DNA of 64,000 bases from Marisa cornuarietis. Taxonomy: Eukaryota > Mollusca > Gastropoda > Architaenioglossa > Ampullariidae. The notes below the pieces were generated by a model that searched no databases, was not told the origin of the DNA, and saw only the letters and a program-made list of their open reading frames with translations. Positions 43,305 to 57,100 of this stretch are shown piece by piece. Each line of letters begins with the position of its first letter. The first letter of the stretch is position 1. The position numbers and the translations under genes are program-made. The DNA lies in the NCBI GenBank assembly GCA_004794655.1, contig SMMW01000001.1:20842501-20906500 (forward strand). The letters are read 5' to 3'.

Positions 43305-45133
43305 CTGCAATCACATTCATAAATCTTTGTATTTTTCGTTTTGTGGCTTCACTGGCAAGTTTTTTTCTCTCTCTTTCTCTCTAATAGGGTCAGCACATTA
43401 AGCAAACATTTACATTCCATTTTCTATTTGGTCTGACGAAATCTGAAAACAAGGCCCTCAAAATTGGGGTGGAAAAGGATGAGCAAGTGCTCTTCGAAAT
43501 GCCACTCTCTGCTGTGATGGTCAAGAATGTAAATATAATGTGTAATATTGTACAGAACACCAATTTTTGTTGTTGTTTTCTGCACCTCACGAAAGAAAAA
43601 TAAATCGCTTGACACAACAAGAAGTGAAATGGGACTGTGGCATGATGTTCCAAAAGCAATGTGTACCTTCGAGAAAAATAGCAATAAAAAATAAGCTTGA
43701 ACTGTGGAATTAATACATCAAATATAAAACGTAGTTTTTCTTTGAAAGGTTCTGCGCGAAATTACCTCCCTAGGAAGTACACAGGTAACAACTTACTTCC
43801 CTTGTTCTTATGTTTTATTTGTACGAACAAGAACTTGTCTAACTTTTGCAACATTGTTCACAATATTCACATTTTCAACTGGACAGAGCTTCGTCAACAG
43901 GTGAAATATATCTGCGCAGCATGTGTCCCCATCAGATGGATCTCTTTAGACTTGTTAACTGAAAACTTGTAAAGTATAACATTACACGGCCCGTCAGTGG
44001 CCTGTTTCATAAGTTGTGATTTTGTGTTAGATATTTGGTGAAAAACTTATTTCAATGTTACATGTATGGGTTTTACGCTATTCGACGGTAGCCTGCAGCC
44101 ACCGAAACAGGAAAACTTTTTGTGTGCATATCATATCTTTATTGTTATTTACCTCTGGATACATGCACTATCCTCCATATTATTTTCATCTCGTTCACGC
44201 AAGAAGATACTTAAGGAGAAATTCTTTTTCAAAAGTAGATAGAGCAATAATTAATGAATTAAAATCTTTGAATATTTATCTCTTTGTTATTAACGGAAAT
44301 TGATTTTTAAGGGGAATCTATTTTTATATACAAGGACGAGACTTTCCGGTCTGCGATAGCCAGCTACGCTGAACTATGAAAAAGTGAAAATGAGTATTGC
44401 AGCTGCAGCTCCGTTTATTTTACAGATGGTATGACTATTATTGGTGATGCCCCCCCCCCTCAAAAAAAATTTTATTCTCGAATTTAATTCCATATTTGCA
44501 GTAAATTTGATGGACTGTCGGGGTCTGCTTGCTAGTCGTGAATCGTACCCTTTACTAAAGCGAGTGGCAAACCGCAGGCACGATAACCAACATTTTTGGT
44601 TAGACTTTTTCATCTTATTTAGCAATACAAACATTGAGTGTTATCTCAGATTGTCAGACAGGTGGTTTCCACCACTGTTAGTGTTAAATCCAATATTCAT
44701 TATAATACCTTTATAAGAAGTTGCATGATAATTGATAACACGCATATACACCTAGGTATACATGCATAATATGTGGTACAAGATGTCTTTAAGAGAGAGA
44801 GAGAGAGAAAGGTCATGTGCATAATAAACAGGCTACCATCCGACTTTGATTTCCAGCAGCCTTCCCGATGCCATCCTGCCTTTATGTCAGTCTTTTATTA
44901 AATGTTTTATTATTTGATGTAAATGCTTAATCATTATTGTGTTATACCTATGTACATTTGTGCTGTTATAAACTTGCTTTGAAAAAGACCATTATTACAT
45001 GCTAGAAGAATTATTGACTTCTTGAGAAAAATGTTTATAATATTCACCGTCGCTTAATGAGTCTGCTAGCAATGTTAAAAACTAAAAGCAGTTCTTTAAT
45101 CAGTAACTACAACTTTCTTTTCTTTTTTTCCAG
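43305..45133. promoter_or_regulatory. Head-to-head intergenic region of the two large genes
   Basis: The minus-strand gene starts to the left and the plus-strand gene to the right, so this roughly 1.8 kb must hold both 5' ends unless their first exons lie elsewhere. It is AT-rich. Several minus frames are open (for example 43684-43424), but none joins the next exon by an obvious splice. No TATA box stands out. Confidence 0.4.
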
Positions 45134-48100
45134 ATTAAGACCCTCAAAGGAGCTTTGGCTTGATCTGCAGTTGTGCATTGGTAGATATGTTGTTCTTGGT
45201 GCAGTAACATATCTGGTTTTTACCCCTCATCTTGAAATTAAGTAAATGTCTGCTTTTCAAATACTTAATAAGACATGGATAATTCGGCATTTAGAATTGA
45301 CCACATGTATGCTGCACCCTGCAGCTTGACTCCATCATCACTCCAGAGCTGTTCAGTGGTGTCAGCAACTGCACAGCAACAGAACCTTTCTGGGATTTGT
45401 GCAAGAAGCGAACCTCAGGATCCAAAGCAAGAAAACATTCAGATGGGCAAAGACGTCAAGAATACTGAGAGCAGCAGAAAGCACAGTCTATGTTCAGGGA
45501 CAGAGCAAAGGTCTGGCAAGTTGAGTCCTGAAAAAAAGGGCAAAGGGCAGATAAATCAACCTGCTCCAGAGCTGAAACCAATTCATCATGGAAGAGCAAA
45601 AGAATTGCCAGATGTAGCTGACAGAGATGGTAAAAGTGAGGAATCTATGAAGAACTTTTCAGTGCTGAGCCTGGATCATCAGTACCACAGTTTGTCAGAC
45701 ACAGTGGAAAAGACTCATTCGCAGCCGGCTGGCAACCTGTCAGCAGTAGTACTTGATAATCAGAAAAAGCAAACTGATCTCAGCGTAGATTTATCTAGTG
45801 GGGAAAGAGTTTCATTGACGATGAGGAATAAAGCAACTTTTGAAGAAAATGGAGGAGGCTGTGATAATGATAAGGACAACTTACTGAACAATGAATCTAA
45901 TGAAACTGGTAATGAGAGTGATTTTAATGTCAGTGACAATGAATGTGAGGTGACTGATGAAGAACAAATCAGTAATGCTAAGAAACTGCATTCTAGCACT
46001 TTAACAGAGTGTCATGTTACATGGCTCAGGCATGTAGCTGAAGGTGAGAATAGTGAATCATGCAAACCAGTGGGTGAAATACAACAGCCAAAGAATGCAC
46101 CAGATAAAACAATGGAAGTCAGCACTTTAACAGATTCTGAAGACAAACCTGCAAAAGATTCCAATGAAACAAAAGAATTACACAAAGACTTAGTAAATGA
46201 GAAAGAGACTCAAGGCTCCACAAAAATGCAAAAGAAGACGTCTTTAGGAAAAAAAGGAAATGTCAGGACCTCTGCCAAAATGCTCAATACAAAATCATCA
46301 TCAAATCCAAAACAGGATATGCATTCAAATAATGAAGTAACAGTTGTGAATCCATCAGAAAAAAAAGGGGAGGATCCTGGAAAGTCAGATGACTTGACAA
46401 AAGCTGAAACTGTCACAGGTTCCAGAGGTTCAGAAGATATCTTGGACACTTCAGAAGCAAGACAGCCCATGGACTCAGCAAAGCCAGAAGAGATCGTGAA
46501 CTCTTTAAAAATAGTGAAGGATAAGGATTCTTCAAAATCCCAAAGAAAAGCTGAAGATTTTGCAACACCACAAAATGCCATACACTCATCAGAACTAGAA
46601 GTTTTAATTGATCTGCCCTATACAGGAGAGGATATGGAACTTTCAAAAACAGAAAAGAGTAACAATTCCCTCAAAAAAGGCAAAAGGCAGGAAACTTCAG
46701 ATGACATGGACCTCGTCAAAGACAGTGCCATTCAAGGTGAGGACAAGAAAAATAAAAAAGTGAGAGATTCTGCTGGCCTCACCAGCAAAACAAAAAAAAA
46801 GATAATGAACAGTGACAGTGTACATGAGTCACATGAATCATTGGATATTTCACAAAAAAGTGGCATTTCTGGGAAAGTCATCAAAGTTAGCCAGGTGATT
46901 TCCTCTCGGCAAAAAACCAACAAAAAAAGAAGTTGTGGGGAGGCAGGGCTGCGAATTCCTGTATTGGATGCTAATGATGAGATCAGCAAGGTTCCTAAAA
47001 CTGATCATACCCCAAGCCTCAAGAAGTCTCCGATAACCAAGAGAGGTGAACATTTTTTACTTGAGAGAGAAAGTGTGTGTGTGTATATATATATCATGAT
47101 ACTGTCATTAGTTAACAATAAATTTTGTGTATTTTAATCAAGAGTAGATAAAATAGTCAGTCACAAGGGTGTGAAGATGAGTCAAACTCAAGAACACTGT
47201 AACAGTATATGGCCTTAACTGCGAGAGCTGTTATTTACAGAATTCTCAGCTAAGCTTTTACTGAGTAGTTATGGAGAGTGTACTTTCTCAGTCACCATCT
47301 GGTATGGCAAGACCACTTTAAAGCAGAAAGTCTGACTTAACCGGGTAGTGCGTGCAGCTAGTAAAACCATTGGCTCTGACCTGCACTCTGCAGGCACAAT
47401 CTGTGCCCAGTGCAGTTTATGCAGGGTGCATAAGATTGTGTCTGGTGAATCATTCCCAACCAATAGTTTGGGGTTTTCTGTATCGCATGACCCCTGGGGT
47501 CAGGTACAAACATATCTGAACTAGATTATCCTGCCTGAGAAACAGTTATTACTAGCCCCTCTAATGTGGCGCAAGTTAGGACTGAATGTTGAACCTGTTA
47601 CCTTGAACTCAGTGTTCAGTGCAAGTGTTTGAGTGGGCATCCATGCATGTGTGTGTGCATACTCGTGTGTTTTGTTATGTCTGTGCATGCAGTTAATGGT
47701 GAAACTAAAATGGGTGAATAGTGTATAGTGTGTGCGAATGTGTTTGGAAGGAGTGTGTGGTGCATGTATGGGCATTGGGAAGGACTGTAGGTGAAAGGAG
47801 AGGGATTTTCGTTTGCATTTCACTGTGTTTTAGGTGTACATATAGTAGTTCATGTAGTGGTTGTCCAAGAGTGTTGGTGACTGGTATTTGTCGAGTAAGT
47901 GGTGGCCATCATTTAAGACATATTCCTCTTGCCATGTCACTTGGCAAATAAATGAATTTTCTTCTCCTCCTCCTCTTCTGATGACCCTATTCTTTTACTT
48001 TTTTTACTTTCTCCCATTCTCACACTTTTTGGTGTGTTTGTATTCGCTGTACTTGCCTTGCTTACTTATGCTGACTATACTTAGTGCTCCACTTGAATTT

Positions 48101-51100
48101 ATTATTTCTCTCAAATTAGTTGGAAAGCCCATGCTCATGCTGAAATATGTTGCATTTTTTTAATTTGCCCACCACAGGTGCTTCTGATACAACTCTTAAT
48201 AAAGCACAGTACTTGATACCCATGAAAGAACATGGTGAGTTTACTTTATCACCATTGCAAAATAATTTTAAAAAACAATAGTAATATGTCTGTCTTGAAG
48301 AGAACATTATCACACTTTTATGGGAACACATTCACCTTATAGTACAGGCCGATAAAAAACAGTATTAAAAATAGAGGTAATCATAAGTCAGGAATGTGGA
48401 AAATTAGGTAAATAGAATAAATGACAGAGAGCAGAATGATATATGATAATGTACAAAAAATATTAAGATATCAGAAATTACAGTCCTGATGTTGCATTTA
48501 TAAAGCTACCAACACTGAAACATTCTGTATCACCCCTATAATTTAGACTTGATTTTTCACAGTTTGGATAAAATGGCTTTCCAACAGTTTTCTTATCATA
48601 TCTCTGGTTAAATATTCGTTGCTAGCCTCTCAGTGAAAGATTTTTTACTATGGAAGCTTCTTTCTCATTTTTATAAAAGTATCAGAAAACTGTATAATTT
48701 TTAGACCAACATTAATGTGGGTTTTTTTTGGATGTTGTGTAATATGGTTTTATATATATGATGTATGTTTTGTGTGTGTGAGAGAGAGAAAAAAAAGAGA
48801 CCATGTGTGTTGTTGGGCCCCCCCCCCTGCCCGCACTTTAAGAATATTTATTAATATGGGAAAATATGGGAAAATGCATGATCTTTGTGTATTTTCACAG
48901 GCTGGCTTAGAGAGGTAGTATTTAGAGGTATCTTCACTGAGACTTCATCTGGCCAAAAGCCAGCTGATATCTACTATATTACACCAGAGAAGAGGAAACT
49001 TGTAAGTATTGTCATTTAACACTAACAATGTTTGTGTTAATCTGTTCAAACATGACTAGTCTAATAAGCTAGTACGATTAAATATACCATTTTCTGACTT
49101 TTATTCATAAATTAACAACTATACGCGAGTTGAAACTTGCCAGCTTTACATCGTAATCTTTATGTTCAATCTAGGATATGGCCTAGACTTGGTTTTCACC
49201 TCAAAACCACAGGGTTTTTTTTTTTTTTAAAGATGATTATGCTTTTTTTCTGCAAAAGAAAAAAGTGCAACACCCATTGAACAAAAGAATTAGAATGGTG
49301 CATTGGTAAGGCTAGAAACAACTACAAAAGCTATAAGAAGCTGATTTAAACAAACATTTTGTCTTAAACTATTGTCTTTTCAAAGATACTTAACTTACAA
49401 GAAAAGAAGCATGGACCAAAACCGACAGGTTTTTTTATAGTTGTCAATTGATCTAATTGTAGGTGCACAACTTGTATGTCATCCTTGCCACCATAACTTC
49501 CATGTGTAATGTTGTGATTATATGTGTATTAGTATTATTATTTATTGGTGGTGAGGTGTATGTTTTAAGAATATCAGCGTATAATGTTTTGGGAATAACC
49601 TATAAATCTGTATCCACAATATGTTGTTCCTGCACATTTACAAATACTGAATGGCCCACAAAACAGCAAAATAAACCCTGACTATTATTAATGCTACATT
49701 TTGCCCACTTTTCTGAAAATAATGTAGGTCAAGAGTTGTATACAAGAAAACTTTATTCACCCCTCCTTATGAAATAAGTGTAAAATAGTGATTTTTTATT
49801 GGATTTTTTTTTCTTTCACAGAGGTCGAAGGTCCAAGTTGCCCAGTATTGTAAGTATTTAGTTATATACTTGGTACTATTGTACTCAGTTTTTTTTTTAA
49901 TTCATTAATTATGCATGTATATAATTCGCATGTGTGTGTGTGTGTGTGAACATAAATTGTGGACCTAGTGTCTTTTTTTTCCTTTCTGGGAGATTATATA
50001 CTTTTAGTTTTGTGTTATCAGAAGATTTTTATCATGAAGAAATTTATAATTATAATGCAAACTTTCATCATTATAATTATTTAACAAAGTGCAGTTGCTA
50101 CTTCATGCTTTAGGCTTAATCCATGATGCCATATATGTTGGGTTCCAGTGAGAGATCGCCCTTCAGTCCCACTAACAGAGGAGAACTTTACCTTTCTGCG
50201 TGTGCCACTATTTGAGGAGCCCTGGGAATTCGTTCGAAATGCAGGGACACCAAGATCTGTGCAGCCAGTTTCAAGATCTTATAAAGACAAAACTCCTGCT
50301 CGAACAACTTCAAAGCATGATGATTCCCGCAAACAACAATCAAAGCCCTCAGATCACTTTTCAGATTCATCCATGACCTCATCATCATCAGACATTGAAT
50401 GTGAGAATAAAAACAATAAAGAATGGAGCATCATTAGTGGGCCTGGCACTGACTCAAAGAAGGCCAAAGTTGTTACAAGGACCAGAGGTCGAGGCAGGGG
50501 CTGGTTGAGAGGAAGCTGGGAGGTGAGAGAGGAGCCCCATGAGATGGAGGTGTTGATCCAGGACCTGCCTCCCCCAGAGGTCATTATTGATCGAGCAGAT
50601 GATGGGGAAGGTTTGAGTCTAGGGGATGAGTCCCAGGAAGGTTCACAGACTGAAATGCAGATGCAGGGAAATCCTGACAAAAATGTCAGTGAGCGTCCAT
50701 TTGAGCCAGTGCACTTTGATCATGCTCCTACCCATTTGCAGCATCCACCTTCTCGCATCATGAAGGCAACTGCAAGAAAAAGCACCATGCCGCATATTAA
50801 GTTCAAGTTTCCATCCAGGTAGTGTAGTATTTAAATGAACTGCAACATGTAAACAATTTTATTAGCTTTTTTATGCATTTAGTGACAAAAATTCTACTAT
50901 GCCTTCACATAGGTAAAGACTCTTTGTATTTTATTATTATTATCATTAACTTGTCCTTCAGGATTTGGAGATTTTGGTTTGTGGGGTCTGGATCTGAAGA
51001 CAGGAATGACCAGATTTTTTTATGTTAATTATCAGTCCAGGGGCATTTCTTAACAGGATCTGGCTTATGCCTTCCATTTTGAATGCAGATGTTTGGAAAC

Positions 51101-54100
51101 CTATGAGAGACTAGAAAAATGTGACATTTTTAAGGATTGCCATGACATCTGAAGGGTCATTTTTGAGAGGGCTAGATAAAGTAGGACTAAAACATCATCT
51201 GAGATACCATCATCATTTTACTAGGCTGTTTTGCATGCTTTCTGAAGCCAGTTTTGCCTTGGTTGTTTATCTGATAATAACATCCATGTTTAAATGCATC
51301 AAGACTTATGTATGTGAATTTTATTTTTTGCTTCATTCTCTATGTTCCATTAAGCAGGCATGGTAATCTTACTCATTTTATGTACATGTGTGTGTGTGTG
51401 TGTGTTTATTACTAGAGAATACTCTTTATTAATCCAGGCTTTCAGCTTAATTTCACAAGGAAGTGGTGGGGTGGGGGGGTAAAAATATGGTGAGACAAAA
51501 TTTACTATGTATCAGATATTTTTGTGACAATAAAATAAAAAAGGAAATAATTTTCTTGTATCAGACATCACTAGTGTTTAATGAAGATCTTTGTGTGTGT
51601 GTGAGAGAGAGAGAGAAAATGTTTGTAGGTTTTGTTAAGTACATTATGTGCTTTCTCAACAGGGCAACATGCCTACTTATCATAGTGCAGGTACTACATT
51701 TCTTAGCCTGTCTTCACTTGCAGCAAATCGTGTTCTATGAGAGAGCGCAACTTATCCCGTGGACAGTTGTGCACCAACAGTTGCCCTGGGCTTAATGGGC
51801 AGCCTCCAGAACTGCAGTGTTGTGTCTGTATGTGTCTCTTTCATCACCAGTGTGTGAACACGGAAAAGTCTTCCCAAGGTGCAGCAGATCAATTCAGATG
51901 TTTGGTAAGCTTGCAAATATTTTTGTAGTTTTTGATCCTGGAGTATCTATTTTACCCTTATGTGTAAACTACATAAAGCAATAAAAGGTTTCAGGAAATG
52001 TTTCAAATCCTTATCAGCATCTTTAAAGGTCTAGTTCACTTTTTTTTTTTAAATGACTGGGGTGAGCTCTGCACTGGCTTCTGTAATTGGCCTTGCAGAT
52101 GAGTAGCGTTGTATTGCACCAGAATTCAAATGAACAACTTCCCTTTCCTCTCAGTTTTTAAGATAAAAACTTGTGAATATCACCATGCACAGAAAGAGGT
52201 CAAACACCATGAGCTACCTGGACATAATTAAGTTGTGAAGCCCACAGCCAATGGGAAAGCTGAAAGCATACATTAACTAGGCTATCCATGACATCCCAAG
52301 TCTGACCACCTTCTGTGCCTTTGCAGGCAAATATCTCAAGAAGGGAGCTGATTCCCTTATATTTGAATAATACTGTCCTGTACAGAATGCTGCCCAGTCA
52401 TTTGTAAAAAGTTCTGGACTGTAAAAGATCTGTAAAGTTGTTTTGAAGTGTTTATATTTGTTATGTGGTAAATGGGACAGGAAAATCCCCCACAATATCT
52501 CGACTTAATTTACCATGGGTCCACAGTAAGAGACCACTTAATTAAAAAGATCTTGTGTACAAGCTTTTAGAGGGCACTTATTTAAGGCAGATGGACTTAA
52601 TAATAATAAAATAAACATGTGATTTGCATAGTGCATGATAACACTTACGAAAAGCATGCTCTCAGCAGCTATGACAAAAACAAGACATAGACAGTATATG
52701 AAGAATAGAAGGATGAACTAGAGTACTGACAAGTAAGAAAATACAATCAAAGACGACAAAAAAGGAATTGGGTAACAAACAGTTATGACAGGGAGTTTTA
52801 TGAATCTGCAGAGGAAGATTGGCAGGGGACTAGTCAATAGATCCCTCTCAAAAAGTGAGAGAAATGGTTAGAAAATGGACTTGCATGAAGTGGACTGTTA
52901 TTAGGAGCAATGCTTATAGAAAAGATGTGTTTTTTGTGCGCATTTAAATGATTCATTGTGGTGGATGTGGAAAATAGGTAAAGAGCTAGGACGACCCCCC
53001 ATGCATGTGGCAGATATCATATAGGGCAGAAAGGCCAGGTAATGTCACCTTCCTTGACCAGACTCAGGAGGCTGTCGTGACAGTTGCATCTGAAGGCTGG
53101 AGAGAGAGAAAACATCCAAGGTCATTTTATCCCTTGTAGAACAGTGAGAGAATTAGTCTTTTTTACTCCACCTTGCTACCTGGAGGTGGGTATAACAGTG
53201 TAGTCAGTGGAACAAGCAGTCTTTACAGAAGCCATGTAACATCCCGGGACTGGGACAGTGGTTGATATCTGTGTTGCCAAGGGAGTGGTCATCACTCTCT
53301 GACATGGTTGGTGGACTAAGTGGGGAAGTGACAGTAGAGAGTCAGATAGGGCACACTACACGTGAAGAGTCATTGTCGTACATTTGTTTAAGATATGAAA
53401 TATTAACAATTGTTCCTGTTGAATTATTTATATTTCAGCGCTGCATTAATATGCCCACTCCTCCACCTTCTGTTAGCCCACCATCCAAATCTGCAGACAC
53501 ATCAGCATCAAGACATGAGCAAGTGCCAGCTCCACCTGTTCCCATCCCACTATCCCCTGCAGTGTTGAGCATGCCAGCACCACAGCTCACCGTCATACAC
53601 CAGCCTTCCAGTGTCATACCCCTCTTCCTGCCTCTTGTGCCTGGACAAATAGCTTGCCAGCAGTTGCCAGTGCAAAATGCAAGCGCAACACATTCGGGGC
53701 AATTGGCTCAGCCTGCGGATGGCAGCAACTCTGATGCTATCCAGGTTCTACGTGGCATGGCAGGGAAGCATGACCAACCAGTCAGCACTTCACAGCCAAT
53801 GCCCAGCATGCCAAGCCCACCAAGCCTGTTGATGAGAGGGGCTGTGCCTCCTCCACTCACTCCATCCAGCAAAGTCAATCCTACCCGAGGGATCGTCACA
53901 GCTTTCCGACCTCCACCACGTTTGGTGGCTGCTCCCGGGGTAGTGGCATCCACGGCAACACCAGCAGTAACTGTTAGTGGCAGCCTTTCTCAAGAAGCTG
54001 CTTCATCTTCTACTGTAACAGCACCGCTGTCAAGAAGTATGTCAATAGTTTCTTCACCTGCTGAGAAAAATTCTATACCGCTGCCAATTCCAGCTCCATC

Positions 54101-57100
54101 AGCAAGTACTTTGATGGTTCCTTCACCAGCAGAAAAAACTTCTGAGGGACCAGTAAATCCTGTCCCATCAGTGAGTGGTTTGTCAGTTCCATCACCTACA
54201 CAAAAACATGTAGTGAGTCTGCTGAGTCCTGCGCTCACAAGTACCTTGGCATTTGCTACACGTGCAGACAAAAATCCTTTAGTTATGCCGTCTTTTGCCC
54301 CTTCTGAGAGTACACCAACAATTTCTTCACCTGCAGGGGAAAACTCATTACCGCACCCAGTTCCAACTCCATCGAGAACAACAGCAGCTTCTTTACCTTT
54401 TGGAAAAAATTCCTTATCTCAACCAAGTCCTGCTCAGCTGCTAACCTTGCCAGCATCCATATTGAGGCGTGTGAATGTCAACCAGCCATTAGCGCTAAAA
54501 ATCAACAACAGACACATTGTTGTACCACCATACTGCCTTCTCAAATCCAAAGAGGCTGTCAAGGTGAGAATGCACTTATCAGTATCGGATCTGCATCATA
54601 AAAATTAGGTTATGTGTAGAAATGTGGGAGGTATTTTGGTGCTGCCAGCCATGGATGGTTCAGAAGGAGTAAAGTAAAAGCTAAGATGCAATGGATGATA
54701 TCTCAAACAGAAAAGATTGTCTCTGTCCACGCACATATAAATATATAAATAAAAGCGAACACTGTGAGAATAATGATGTAAGAAAATTTAAGTTTTTACA
54801 ATAAAAAATGTGCCTTCATAATGCAGATATGTTGAAAATTTCTTGAAGCTCAGTCTTTGCATTTTCTCTTGTAGTGTTTAGCAGTTTATTGGAAATTGAG
54901 AGTATCGTTTCTGCATGACTGTCTTCTATGCAGTTAGTGATTGTGTCTTTTAATAAAATTCTGCTGTGTTTTGAGTCTTGGTAAGTTTCGTAATGATGGG
55001 GTCATGTCTACAGGTAGTTCTTCCTCCAGGCACATTTTCCATGCCACCCAACTCTGAAACAACGTTCCCATTGACTGTGTCTAACAACACTCTTACTACA
55101 TCATCACCTGTAACAATGACAACCATCAACCCTGCGGCCACGGCTGAACAAGGCACACAACTTGAAGCCAAGGCCAGTGACGAACCTTCCACATCATATG
55201 CACAAGCTACGCTGGATGTACCCTCTACATCAGATGTCCCTATTATATCAGTTCTTGGATCTGATATTCCTTCAACATCAGATGCATGTGCTTCATTAGA
55301 TGTATCTTCTAAATCGGATGACGATTCCCTAAGCAGAAGCAAAAGTTCAAAGCATATGTCATCAGGGAAGTGTCAGCATAGAGCAACGTCACACTCACAA
55401 ATCAATCCCTCTCAGTGCACGATGCACAGGTTGTTTGGAGGATTTGATGCCATGTTGCAAATCTTCCGCTTCCTTCAGATTCCAGATCTTATGCAGTAAG
55501 TATTTTTAACTCATATTTCTGGCTATCTGGCTAGATGCAACCAGTTCAGAGTACTATATTTGCATAAAAGGGATTGATTTTATCCTAGTTTTAGGAGTAA
55601 AAATTCTCAAACTGTCACCCCAAGCTTTGGCCAAAATTTGCTTTAAAATGTTTTGCAGGGATGGTTTGCTGCTGTCCATTCTTTCTCTTCACAATTAATT
55701 GACACAAATTATGAATGCTTCAAAGGTAATTTTTGAATCCTGCGTTGTGAATATGCCTAGGATTTCATTAGGCTAAACTTGTGACTCACTTTTATGAAGC
55801 TATTCCGTTTTTGTTTTTTGTTTGTTTGTTTTTTTTTTTGCTTAATTCAATGTGAACCATTCACTGTTGTTACAGTGCCAGCCAAGTATGTTCTACCTGG
55901 CTGCAGATTGCGCGACAGCGTACCTTGGTAAAGAAAAGAATCCTAAGCTTTTCTTCTTTGTGGTAGCAGAATTAAGCACATTTGAAATGCTTTAATATTG
56001 AAAAGGATTTTTTTAATTTTCCTTTTCTCCACTTTGTGAAAATCTAAATAGACAGTTGGCTTTATTCCCCTTGACCTAAAGTGCAGACTGAACATAGGTA
56101 AACTGTCTGCAGAATTTAGTTTTCTTCGTGTGTTACATGCTATTTTATTGTTACAGTGGCAGTCTGTCAATCTCAAAGACTTTGTAGTGGCTGACTGGGA
56201 AAAGGCTTTAAAGTTTATGAGGAGTTGTGGAACCCAGAAGCTGGTGAGGTTTCAAACACAAGTACACTAACAGTATGTCTTCTTTCAGTTGTCTTCCTCT
56301 CCCATTTCTTCTCACTTCCACCAGATTTAGTAACCATTATTGTGGCAGAAGTTTGTGGAAAGTTAGTGTCACATGACTGAGGATTACTTTTCCTTTTCTT
56401 CACCATCTAAGAGCTTCTGTTTTTTCTGTGGTGCCATTTTTCTAGACATATCATATTCATCAGAGTTAGCAATGTGTCTATGGTTTCTCTCTTTTGCTTT
56501 TTCTGCCTTGCAGCTCTTGAAGGGTGTGAAACACAAGGTTAGTCAGAGCCAGGCTTGGCAAAGCCTGCTGGAGAACTTGGACTTGCTAGTGGGCTTACGG
56601 CACATAGAATTTGGCCTGGTCCCAGCTGCTGTTGTACATGCTGTTGTGGAGAAGCTTACTCAGCTAGAAGTCTTCAAAGCAGAGCATATCACTCTCTTCA
56701 CAGATATTTACAGTGAACAAATGTGGTTAGTGCATCTACACACAATGTTTACTTAGGGCTGTCATCACAGCTTTTGATTAAATGCTTAAAAGTATAATTT
56801 GGATTATGTGAATTTTTATTGTAGTTAATTTAGAAGGATTCCTTCAGTACAGTGAACACCATTTTTTCAAATAAAAAATTTTCTTTTTAAATAACTCTTT
56901 TAAAAATAAACATGCGTAAAGTTCGCACCAAAATTCATGCCGCCCACAACTAGCACATTTTTTTGTTTATGTTTGTATCTGAGCAGACTTCCCGAGTATA
57001 ATTGCCAACTGGGAGTAATAAAGTTGGTCATTGTTATTGACATGCAACATTCAATATTTTAGAATTATTACAATTTGAGGAATCTTCCATTTCATTTGTT

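Noticed and set aside
43424..43684. Minus-strand frame as the missing first exon of the unknown gene
   Set aside because: It looks protein-like, but ends at a stop without a good donor that would join phase 0 at 43304.
50819..51723. Stop after KFPSR as the end of an MBD-only protein
   Set aside because: The in-frame TAG directly overlaps a donor site, and splicing to 51724 keeps the frame into the zinc finger. A short form from intron retention remains possible.
53262..53438. Upstream extension of the Pro/Ser exon in the same frame
   Set aside because: A clear TATTTCAG acceptor at 53438 and phase match with the zinc finger exon show that coding starts at 53439.
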